Positions 1 to 6,026 of a DNA stretch of 10,253 bases are shown here, in pieces (within the stretch, counting starts at the first letter, position 1; every line of letters starts with the position of its first letter). The DNA comes from Parachlamydiales bacterium (GTDB lineage: Bacteria; Chlamydiota; Chlamydiia; Chlamydiales; SM23-39). The translations under genes were made by a program, and so were the position numbers. The stretch is from the NCBI GenBank assembly GCA_003151315.1, contig PLXF01000096.1, positions 703-10,955 of the forward strand. Direction: 5' to 3'. Below the pieces are notes generated by a model. That model was not told the origin of the DNA, did no database searches, and saw only the letters and a list, made by a program, of their open reading frames with translations.

Positions 1-60
1 GGCCAAACGTCCGAGGGCATAAGGCCAAGGCAATCGGGCTAAAAAAGTTGCAAAGTCGAG

Positions 61-1602
61 CTAAGGTTCGGGACAAATCCGCGCTAGACCTTGCCTCAGT
101 TCTTTGAGGGCTCGGGGGCGGTGGTTTTTGGCTTGGACGATTTTTTCTGCTTCTGAAAGGTAATGCCAAGCTTGGTTGTAGTTGAGCCTTTCGGTATAAA
201 TAGCAGAGAGGTAGTAGTTAGCCGATGGATCTTCTGGACAGGCTTGCACGTATTGCTCCAGAATCGGGAGAGCCTCTTTATAGCGTCCGAGTTGCAGCCA
301 GGTGATGGCTAAATGGAGGCGCCCTTGTCGAAAGGCGGGATATTTAGCTAAGTTTTCTAGGATCCGTTTTTGCTTTTCTAGGATCGATTTTCTCGATTCA
401 TTCACCTCGGAATAGATCGCTTGGATCCCCTCGATGTCCACTTTTCCATTGAGATAGTCTTCGGCGACCGTGTCTTGTCCAATCATGTGGTCGGGGGTAA
501 ACCCACGCACTTTTTCGAGGAGAGGACGCCCTTTTTCTTCCTGGCCGTTGAAGAGGTAATTGAAACCTAAGAACATATTGAGCAGATAGTCATCGTCGAG
601 AAAGCGTTGCGCCTGCTCATAAAGATGGACAGCCGTTTTTGGGTCGTCTCGGTGCCAGCAGACGGCCGCTTGGTTCATAAAGGCAAGTCCGATCACTTCT
701 CGGATCGTTCGTAATTGCAATTTGCGCGTTTCGAGGCCTAGGTAGTGTTCCGATGGGACGTCGATCCCCCGAGCCGTTGTTTCGATATTGGTGATCTCTC
801 CGTCTGCGTCGTTGTAGCGGACATAGATGTGACCCGGAGGGGTGATCGCCTCTAGCGAAAGTTCGAGCCTTTGCGCTAAACAGAGATACAGGATCGATAC
901 GCCCAAGCAGACGCCCCGTCTACTGTCGAGCACAGAGGGGAGGAGGGTGTACATATCGATATCTTTTGCATGCAGAGAGTGAGGGGGGAAGCGAAAGCGC
1001 ATCTCGTTAAAAATATAGTCGTTAATCGCCCTCACTTTTTCAAGAGGTGTGGAGTTGGGGGAGAGACGAGCGAGAATTTGGAGCGCCATCAGGTCGATAT
1101 TGGCTTCATAACTGCGGATCTTTTGTTTGGAAGAACCATCATTTTCCGCTAGAAAAAGGGCTCTGGCGAGATCGATTTCATCGGAGGGAAGCGACAACAC
1201 ATATTCGACATCCCAAGTTCCATGCCCTTGAAGTCTCCGATTGCCTAAGTGTTTGCCCAGTTTTTCGATCACGCTGAGCTGTTCGTCATCTAAAATATGG
1301 ACGCCCTCTGAAGAGCGGTTGACAAAAGCGATGATCGGCTGCAAGTCGATAGAAGGGAGGATAAGCTCAGGATCGGCCTCCGTTTTTCCTCCGCTCAATA
1401 GCTCCCAGGCGACTTTCAGCGCTTTACGCCCTTCAGGCAGATGGGGATAGAGTTCATAAAAGGCGAAGTGTTGGGTGATCGAAGTGGGATCTAGCGTGGA
1501 GTAAATCGATGCGGGGGAAGAGGCGAATAGGGAAGTGCTACAGAGTAGAGTGAAAAGGGTTAGGGGCAGTCTCATAAAATTTAGCCTATTTTTTGTTATC
1601 AT
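61..1602 (-). CDS. Secreted transglutaminase-like (SirB1-type) protein with C-terminal TPR repeats
   Basis: The protein is about 513 residues from the ATG at 1602. The N-terminus is a signal peptide: basic n-region with Lys4, Arg6 and Arg11, hydrophobic core at about 12-25, likely cleavage after Ala27 (LFA/SS). The mature protein should therefore be periplasmic or exported. Residues about 180-290 resemble the transglutaminase-like fold of the SirB1 family: an RRGVCLGVSILY block carrying Cys232, then PPGHIYVRY with His258, then NIETTARG with Glu274, a plausible Cys-His-acid triad. Two TPR-like stretches follow (about 308-374 and 427-499). The substrate is unknown. The gene starts right after malQ and is probably co-transcribed with it. 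Start choice is uncertain: ATG 1575 also leaves a signal peptide, and a TTG at 1626 would overlap the malQ stop but adds no recognisable sequence. Sure of the fold class; enzymatic activity is inferred. Confidence 0.8.
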   Translation of the reverse strand: MITKNRLNFMRLPLTLFTLLCSTSLFASSPASIYSTLDPTSITQHFAFYELYPHLPEGRKALKVAWELLSGGKTEADPELILPSIDLQPIIAFVNRSSEGVHILDDEQLSVIEKLGKHLGNRRLQGHGTWDVEYVLSLPSDEIDLARALFLAENDGSSKQKIRSYEANIDLMALQILARLSPNSTPLEKVRAINDYIFNEMRFRFPPHSLHAKDIDMYTLLPSVLDSRRGVCLGVSILYLCLAQRLELSLEAITPPGHIYVRYNDADGEITNIETTARGIDVPSEHYLGLETRKLQLRTIREVIGLAFMNQAAVCWHRDDPKTAVHLYEQAQRFLDDDYLLNMFLGFNYLFNGQEEKGRPLLEKVRGFTPDHMIGQDTVAEDYLNGKVDIEGIQAIYSEVNESRKSILEKQKRILENLAKYPAFRQGRLHLAITWLQLGRYKEALPILEQYVQACPEDPSANYYLSAIYTERLNYNQAWHYLSEAEKIVQAKNHRPRALKELRQGLARICPEP

Positions 1603-1622
1603 AAACACCCATGTACGGGTCG

Positions 1623-3188
1623 TCAACGAAGGATATTGCCTATCGCTTGAGTGAGTCCCTCATGTCCTAATAGCTCCTCAAGGCTGGGCTTAAATCGGTA
1701 GGTCCAATTATTGGGTAAAATCTGCCCCGGAATATTGATCCGTTCCTCTTCGACATTTGTACTGACAAGTTCGGGGAAAAGGGCTAAGTATTCCTGGAGC
1801 AAGTTGATGTGGAAGTAAGAGGCGGTGTGGTGCGCATCTTTTAAAATTTCCAAGAGTTGTTCGGACGAGAGGCGGGGATGGTAAGACCACCCTTTAAATT
1901 TGGCAAAGGCGATCGCTTCATCGGGGAACTTTTTCCACCAGCCCGATACAGTGTCCATATCGTGGGTAGAAACTGTAGTGAGGCTGAACGGTTCATATTC
2001 ACAGTAGGGGATGTATACATCGTTTTGTTTTTGCCAACGGAGCACTTTGGTTCCACAGATGCCGAGCTCTTTTAAAATCGGATAGACCTCGTCGGGGATG
2101 ACTCCTAAATCTTCGGCCATGGGGAGAGCGGGAGAAGAATCGATCATCATCTCTAAGATCTCTTGGCCATGTTGCGCCCATTTGTGATGATCTGCAGGGA
2201 CAAAATGCCCCTCTTTAGCGCTTTTTTCTTTAGGGATGGCCCAAATCCGAAAAAATCCGACAACATGGTCGATTCGGTAGATGGGATAGAGGTGGGAGGC
2301 GGCTTTTAGCCTCCTTTTCCACCAGGTAAATTTAGTTCCTTTCATCATTTCCCAATTGAAAAGAGGAAACCCCCATTTTTGCCCGAGTTTATTGTAGTAG
2401 TCTGGCGGAGCTCCTGCCTCTAATTCGAGATTAAATAGATGAGGCTCAGCCCATACATCGGCGCTATCAGGGCTGATTAAGATCGGAACGTCCCCTTTGA
2501 AGAAGATACCCACCGCTTCCGCATAAGCGCGGGCATGTTTTAGTTGAGCGTAGCAGTGATATTGCATAAAGGAATGAAAATCGATCGAACTTTTTTTCGA
2601 TTCGATGATATGGGGATTGAATTGCCGGGCCTCGGGAGGCCACTCTTTCCAAAACTTCCCCCCATATTCATCCTTAAAAGCTTTAAATAGAGCGTAAGGG
2701 AGAACCCAAGACTCCTCTTTTAAGAAGTCGAGGTAGGCTTGCGTGTGGGAAAGGGGCTCAAATGTCTCTAAAAAATAGCGATAGAGCCATTGTATTTTTT
2801 GGTGTTTCACCTCCCGGATCGCTACCCGAGGCAACTCTTTGAAAGGAAAGAATACCTCCAGGCTCGTCGGATCGACTCCAGGTAGGTCGGCCAAACTTAA
2901 AAAAATAGGATCGAGAGCACAGGAAGAGACCGGATTATAGGGGCTTGTGTCATCGCCCATATCGGTGAGAGGAAGGAGCTGTATACAGTCAAATCCTACC
3001 GCACTGCACCAGTCTATAAGACTGATCAGATCGTGAAACTCTCCAATCCCACAACTTTTTTTCGAGCGAAGCGCAGAGAGGGGCAAAGAGATACCATGGT
3101 GGCTCCGCAGGCCAATTTTCTGCCAATGTCGATCTGTCCTCATATAGTCTCTACTACAAGAGGCAGCCGTTTTTTGCAATTGCTGCAA
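1623..3188 (-). CDS. malQ: 4-alpha-glucanotransferase (amylomaltase, GH77)
   Basis: This cytoplasmic enzyme transfers 4-alpha-glucan segments between maltodextrins in glycogen and maltose metabolism. The GH77 signatures are complete. Numbered from an upstream in-frame GTG at 3212, they are the nucleophile Asp315 in YRIDHVVGFFRIWAIP, the acid/base Glu367 in PMAEDLGVIPDEV and the third acid Asp418 in TTVSTHDMD. The substrate-loop stretches PDSADVWAEP (248-257) and GAPPDYY are also present. Length, about 505-529 residues, matches the short single-domain enzymes of Chlamydia rather than the longer E. coli MalQ. Start is unsettled: GTG 3212 has no Shine-Dalgarno. TTG 3188 has AAAGGA five bases upstream and is used here. 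ATG 3143 has only a weak site and would begin six residues before the conserved HWQKIGL. In Chlamydia malQ adjoins scc1; here an extra gene and a repeat element lie between. The stop nearly abuts the downstream transglutaminase-like gene. Confidence 0.93.
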   Translation of the reverse strand: MQQLQKTAASCSRDYMRTDRHWQKIGLRSHHGISLPLSALRSKKSCGIGEFHDLISLIDWCSAVGFDCIQLLPLTDMGDDTSPYNPVSSCALDPIFLSLADLPGVDPTSLEVFFPFKELPRVAIREVKHQKIQWLYRYFLETFEPLSHTQAYLDFLKEESWVLPYALFKAFKDEYGGKFWKEWPPEARQFNPHIIESKKSSIDFHSFMQYHCYAQLKHARAYAEAVGIFFKGDVPILISPDSADVWAEPHLFNLELEAGAPPDYYNKLGQKWGFPLFNWEMMKGTKFTWWKRRLKAASHLYPIYRIDHVVGFFRIWAIPKEKSAKEGHFVPADHHKWAQHGQEILEMMIDSSPALPMAEDLGVIPDEVYPILKELGICGTKVLRWQKQNDVYIPYCEYEPFSLTTVSTHDMDTVSGWWKKFPDEAIAFAKFKGWSYHPRLSSEQLLEILKDAHHTASYFHINLLQEYLALFPELVSTNVEEERINIPGQILPNNWTYRFKPSLEELLGHEGLTQAIGNILR

Positions 3189-3208
3189 GCCCGTCCTTTG
3201 GGACGGGC
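3189..3208 (-). promoter_or_regulatory. GC-rich hairpin overlapping the malQ ribosome-binding site
   Basis: A perfect 8-bp stem (GCCCGTCC/GGACGGGC on the minus strand) with a CAAA loop ends one base before the TTG at 3188. The only good Shine-Dalgarno for malQ, AAAGGA at 3199-3194, lies in the loop and 3' arm, so folding of the mRNA would mask it. No U-tract follows on either strand, so it is not a standard intrinsic terminator. The regulatory role is inferred. Confidence 0.45.
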
Positions 3209-3284
3209 ACACATTTTAAGAAAAGACGTAACTATTTAGATAACCCCTGCGATTAAACGTAAGTTGCTAAACCGTAGAGTACAC

Positions 3285-3360
3285 AGAGAAGCCTGAAAGG
3301 CGCTAAAAACGAAGGGATTGATCGTTTTTTGCCGCGTTTCGCGGCCTCTCTGGCTTTTCT
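3285..3360. repeat. Nested hairpin block between the orphan gene and malQ
   Basis: Three complementary arm pairs lie in 76 bases. An outer stem pairs 3285-3293 with 3352-3360 (nine pairs, one G-U). An inner stem pairs AAAAACGA at 3305-3312 with TCGTTTTT at 3322-3329. A perfect GCCGCG/CGCGGC stem at 3331-3345 has a TTT loop. The AAAAACGA/TCGTTTTT hairpin ends in a U-run on both strands and could terminate transcription of the upstream orphan gene, but the stem is A/T-rich and weak. The whole folds like a multi-branch structure. No tRNA or known RNA family is recognisable. Function unknown; transcription termination or processing is a guess. Confidence 0.4.
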
Positions 3361-3377
3361 GAATAATTACGAAAAGG

Positions 3378-4085
3378 CTATAGAATTGTGCATTGAGGGA
3401 GGCGCTTTATGCAACGGGAGGCTCGAGGTGCCGTTTTTTGGCTAGCGGTTTGGGTATCGCCTTGAGGATCAACAATCCATCCCGATACAGAAACGTAGTT
3501 GTCATCGAACTGGGAGGGATTAGGTATCAGCTGCTCTGCCTTTCGATACCACTGTACGGTGTAGCGGAAGTTTTGATTTTCGGGCTGGTCTCGAAAGGTT
3601 TGCAGATTTTTAGAGAGGTTGGCTTCAACTAGGTGTCCAATTTTGCTCATCAGTTCTTGAAAATAGCCAATCTCCAGCTCCTTATTGTGAAATCTGAGGG
3701 AAGAAGAGGAGGCTTCATCCATGTTTTGTTGAGAGTTGTTAGTTTGAAAGGTAGCAAACCATTCATTGAAAGGGGGTAATTCAGCTGACTCTTTGCTCCA
3801 CGCTTTAATCGTTGCGGTGGCCTTTTGAAGAGATAGGCTATAGTTAAAAGTTAAAGGATGAGAAGTTGTGGGTAATGGTTTGTAGACATCTAATAAAGAG
3901 AGGCGGATTTCTTGAAAGAGTGTCGTTGAGATCGCTTGCGAGATGGTGTCTGCGACTATTTGATAGTTCGTTTCAAAATTCGTTTCCCAATCATTCCTAT
4001 AATTCGTCCGAGCTTGTAATTGCTGGGCGACGCTCCAGGGCGCTTCCTCTTTTCTTTCTACACTTAATCCTACATTTGCCGTCAT
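3378..4085 (-). CDS. Unrecognised 235-residue protein with CaaX-like C-terminus; candidate T3SS effector
   Basis: I do not recognise this family. The start is clear: ATG 4085 has a strong AAGGAG (4098-4093) seven bases upstream. The protein has no signal peptide and no obvious membrane segment. The first 60 residues are polar, rich in Gln, Asn, Thr and Glu, as in many soluble T3SS substrates. A Ser-run (126-129) sits mid-protein. The only two cysteines are Cys225 and Cys232, both in the last 11 residues. The end reads SRCIKRLPQCTIL, so the last four residues (Cys-Thr-Ile-Leu) fit a CaaX prenylation box preceded by basic residues. The gene has its own promoter and lies between the T3SS operon and malQ, next to a MITE-like element, which suggests an accessory insertion. 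The tail could instead result from a frameshift near 3500-3530. The effector role is inference only. Confidence 0.75.
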   Translation of the reverse strand: MTANVGLSVERKEEAPWSVAQQLQARTNYRNDWETNFETNYQIVADTISQAISTTLFQEIRLSLLDVYKPLPTTSHPLTFNYSLSLQKATATIKAWSKESAELPPFNEWFATFQTNNSQQNMDEASSSSLRFHNKELEIGYFQELMSKIGHLVEANLSKNLQTFRDQPENQNFRYTVQWYRKAEQLIPNPSQFDDNYVSVSGWIVDPQGDTQTASQKTAPRASRCIKRLPQCTIL

Positions 4086-4126
4086 AACGGATCTCCTTGC
4101 AAAGGGTTGTTGAAAAATTTGCGATA

Positions 4127-4155
4127 AGTATATATAAAATTTACAATATAGTCAA
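4127..4155 (-). promoter_or_regulatory. Sigma-70-type promoter of the orphan gene
   Basis: On the minus strand TTGACT (4155-4150) and TATACT (4132-4127) are separated by exactly 17 bases. Each hexamer matches the consensus at five of six positions, and the spacer is very A/T-rich. Transcription would start near 4120, giving a leader of about 35 bases that carries the strong Shine-Dalgarno. This is the best promoter in the window. It implies that the gene is expressed independently of the sct operon. Confidence 0.75.
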
Positions 4156-4186
4156 ATTTTTTATAGTGCATTTGTCCGTTTGAAAA

Positions 4187-4363
4187 TTATACCGCTCGTG
4201 ATTCAAGAATCGGTTTTTGGGAGCCATATGCGCCCAGAATTTTCATCAGGCGTAGCCGGCGCAAAAATGGCCCTCTATTAGAAATAGAGGCTATTTTTGC
4301 GGATGGAAATTAGGGGATGCAGATGGCTCCCAAAAACCGATTCTTGAATCACGAACGGTATAA
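4187..4363. mobile_element. MITE-like palindromic element, 177 bp
   Basis: The left arm 4187-4227 and right arm 4323-4363 are inverted repeats of 41 bp with a single mismatch. The ends read TTATACCG and CGGTATAA, compatible with insertion at a TA dinucleotide as in IS630/Tc1-mariner elements. Because the ends are themselves palindromic, a duplicated target cannot be separated from the repeat. Each arm contains a small palindrome, GATTC-2-GAATC (4200-4211 and 4340-4351). The centre, 4261-4300, forms another hairpin (GCAAAAAT/ATTTTTGC and CCTCTATT/AATAGAGG around AGA). The left half has about 11 extra bases at roughly 4249-4260. There is no coding capacity, so if mobile it is non-autonomous. 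A single copy in the window cannot prove mobility; a long structural hairpin is the alternative. Confidence 0.65.
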
Positions 4364-4365
4364 CG

Positions 4366-4404
4366 CGCACTGCGATTTTCCGCTTCGGAAACTCGCCCAT
4401 TGCG
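4366..4404. repeat. Small imperfect palindrome just downstream of scc1
   Basis: Nested complementary pairs are CGCA/TGCG (4366-4369 with 4401-4404), GCGA/TCGC (4372-4375 with 4393-4396) and a perfect TTTCCG/CGGAAA stem (4377-4382 with 4386-4391) with a CTT loop. It starts eight bases past the scc1 stop codon, in the right place for an operon-end structure, but it lacks a U-tract. It resembles a REP-type or RNA-stabilising hairpin more than an intrinsic terminator. It abuts the MITE-like element and might belong to it. Confidence 0.4.
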
Positions 4405-4411
4405 TAAATTA

Positions 4412-4867
4412 TTAAGGTCTAAGGCCGAAAGGTTTAGAAGGGAGATCGCGGCTTACACTCACGGGCGCCGACTGACCGCTTTCGATCGCTTGTTTCCAAC
4501 TCTCCACCTGCTCAAGAAATTCGCCGAAAAGGCCGGCAAGCCTTTCTGCATTGAGGAGGTTAAGGGGGAAAATCCGATGGAGGACGAGATGGTTGTTTTG
4601 GGAGAGGTAACTTAAGGTTGCATGGCTCGGTTCAGGCAATCCGTTGGCTTTTAAAGCTTCTAATAAGACATTTTCCCGAAATTTGCCGGGCGGTATTTCT
4701 GTGGCGAAAGAGACCATGAGGAGGTTTTCTTGGGCAGCATCCATTTGTAATTGAATATCGACGCGGTCGCGAATGCGAAGTCTACAGGCATGGTTGTGAT
4801 CTGTATGAAGGTCGAGGTCGAGGTATTTTCCCAATTCTGAGATTAGTTCTTCAAATCGATCGGTCAT
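4412..4867 (-). CDS. scc1: Class I T3SS chaperone, CesT/SycE family (Scc1-like)
   Basis: This 151-residue acidic cytoplasmic protein fits the CesT/SycE family of T3SS secretion chaperones, which bind the N-terminal part of a substrate as dimers. The pattern is visible: an amphipathic N-terminal helix (FEELISELGKYLDLDL, 5-20), beta strands with CRLRIRDRVDIQLQM (28-42) and LLMVSFATEIP, then the REN-LLEALKANGLP helix (64-78), a further strand pair and a long C-terminal helix (about 105-130). The last 20 residues are loose and Ser/Pro-rich. Its ATG overlaps the sctW stop by four bases, so translation is probably coupled. In Chlamydia the gene in this position is Scc1, which works with Scc4 on the gatekeeper CopN; the same partner is inferred here from position. 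Confidence 0.85.
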   Translation of the reverse strand: MTDRFEELISELGKYLDLDLHTDHNHACRLRIRDRVDIQLQMDAAQENLLMVSFATEIPPGKFRENVLLEALKANGLPEPSHATLSYLSQNNHLVLHRIFPLNLLNAERLAGLFGEFLEQVESWKQAIESGQSAPVSVSRDLPSKPFGLRP

Positions 4868-6015
4868 TTCCCTTTTCCATCCTCTTGTTCTTCATCCAGT
4901 CGATCTTCTAAGGTTTCCAAAGCGTCATACATCGCTTTTGTTAATTCCTCTTTATGCTGGGGGGTGCGGTAATAGCGGGGAGCTACCTGTTTAATAGCGT
5001 CTCTCATCTGCGTGAAAATGATGATTTGAGCCGCTGTCTCTTCGTCAATGCCCAACCCTTTAGCCGTTTGGAGAATTTTCTCTGGGTTGACGTAGCGCTC
5101 CGCTAATAGGCGGATGAACTGTTTTGCGAGCGCTTCAAAATTTAATCGGGGCGGCAAAAGGAGCTCATAAGAGAGGAATTGTCTGGCGATGAGGGCCATG
5201 CGGGATTGGAAAAAGCGGAATACCCCTAAAATCCCTTGGAGAGAACGGATTTCATCGAGCAAGAGTTTGAGCTCGCCACGGGGGATGGAGGGGCCCTTTG
5301 CCTTTAGATCGGAACCTAAAGAATGGAGAAGAAAGGTGATCGCCGATTTCATCTGGTTATAGGAGAATCTCTGCGTAAGCTCTTCGAATAATTTAAGGGG
5401 TTCGCGGGGTTGTCCTGTCAGATCTCGGTAGAGGTCGCGCAAAGAGGTGGGAGAACCTAGCCCTGCGGCCGAAAATTCCCGGGCTTGAGCGCCGATATTG
5501 CGCCCCGCCTTGATCTCCCGTTCGAAATCCCGATTGAGCTGTTCTTTGGCCTTACCGAGGATTTCTTTCGTCTCGGGACGGGCTGTTTCTATGAGGAAAT
5601 CGAGAGCTTCGTCGGCTAGAGCGTGATCGGGGTAGACGTCGAGGATTTTTTTAAGAGCCTCTTCTGGGGTATCTTGCGGGGAAATGCGGCCGCGCAAAAT
5701 AAGGAGCGTTTTCCCCTGAAGTTCGTTGTTCTGTCTTTGAAATCGGTCGGCCGTTTCGGTTATTTCTTCGATCTCCTCGATCTTTGTCTCTTGAACTTCG
5801 GAGGGGCCTTCCTTTTTTTTCAGAGGCTCATTCTTTTTTTGCTCTTCTAACGTTTTGAAGTTACGCATGATCATGATATTGGCGTTATCCATCCAATTTT
5901 GCATGTCTGCTTCACTTTCGATTTGGACAGCTAATTCTTCCCGAGCGATCTCTTTGGCAGCATTGATCGCTTGGGGAGCGATCGGGGAGATGCGGGGAAG
6001 GTTAAAGTCTGCCAT
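4864..6015 (-). CDS. sctW: T3SS gatekeeper SctW (CopN/YopN/MxiC family)
   Basis: The 383-residue protein is the T3SS gatekeeper, a cytosolic and sometimes secreted plug that delays effector export until translocators have been sent or host contact is made. Residues 1-50 are the expected secretion-signal and chaperone-binding region. Residues 55-90 form a highly charged Lys/Glu linker. Residues about 95-245 match the helical HrpJ/YopN-type domain, including LLILRGRISPQDTPEEALKKI and the YNQMKSAITFLLHSLGSDLKAK segment. About 255-375 is the TyeA-like C-terminal part, fused in one chain as in CopN. It ends in an acidic tail (DRLDEEQEDGKGK). It starts 11 bases after the sctV stop and overlaps the chaperone gene by four. 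In Chlamydia CopN also acts on host microtubules; nothing here shows that this protein does. Confidence 0.88.
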   Translation of the reverse strand: MADFNLPRISPIAPQAINAAKEIAREELAVQIESEADMQNWMDNANIMIMRNFKTLEEQKKNEPLKKKEGPSEVQETKIEEIEEITETADRFQRQNNELQGKTLLILRGRISPQDTPEEALKKILDVYPDHALADEALDFLIETARPETKEILGKAKEQLNRDFEREIKAGRNIGAQAREFSAAGLGSPTSLRDLYRDLTGQPREPLKLFEELTQRFSYNQMKSAITFLLHSLGSDLKAKGPSIPRGELKLLLDEIRSLQGILGVFRFFQSRMALIARQFLSYELLLPPRLNFEALAKQFIRLLAERYVNPEKILQTAKGLGIDEETAAQIIIFTQMRDAIKQVAPRYYRTPQHKEELTKAMYDALETLEDRLDEEQEDGKGK

Positions 6016-6026
6016 GTAAGCCTATT

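Noticed and set aside
1..60. Minus-strand frame open to the left edge, reading LARLPWPYALGRLA, faintly like the start of a lipid A acyltransferase
   Set aside because: Only about 20 codons are visible, more than one frame is open, and there is no convincing start codon or ribosome site. Too little to call a gene.
1537..1575. Possible lipobox in the signal peptide of the transglutaminase-like protein (FTLLC)
   Set aside because: The residue before Cys is Leu rather than Gly, Ala or Ser, and a normal signal peptidase I site (LFA/SS) follows.
3285..3360. A tRNA or tmRNA-like gene in the three-stem block
   Set aside because: The size is close to a tRNA, but there is no T-loop consensus, no proper anticodon arm and no CCA-type acceptor stem.
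4187..4404. A CRISPR array formed by the repeated sequence arms
   Set aside because: The repeats are inverted, present twice only, and have no regular spacers or cas genes.
4400..4615. Plus-strand open frame of 71 codons opposite the chaperone gene
   Set aside because: It is antisense to scc1, which fits a known family and is translationally coupled to sctW. Nothing supports the opposite strand.
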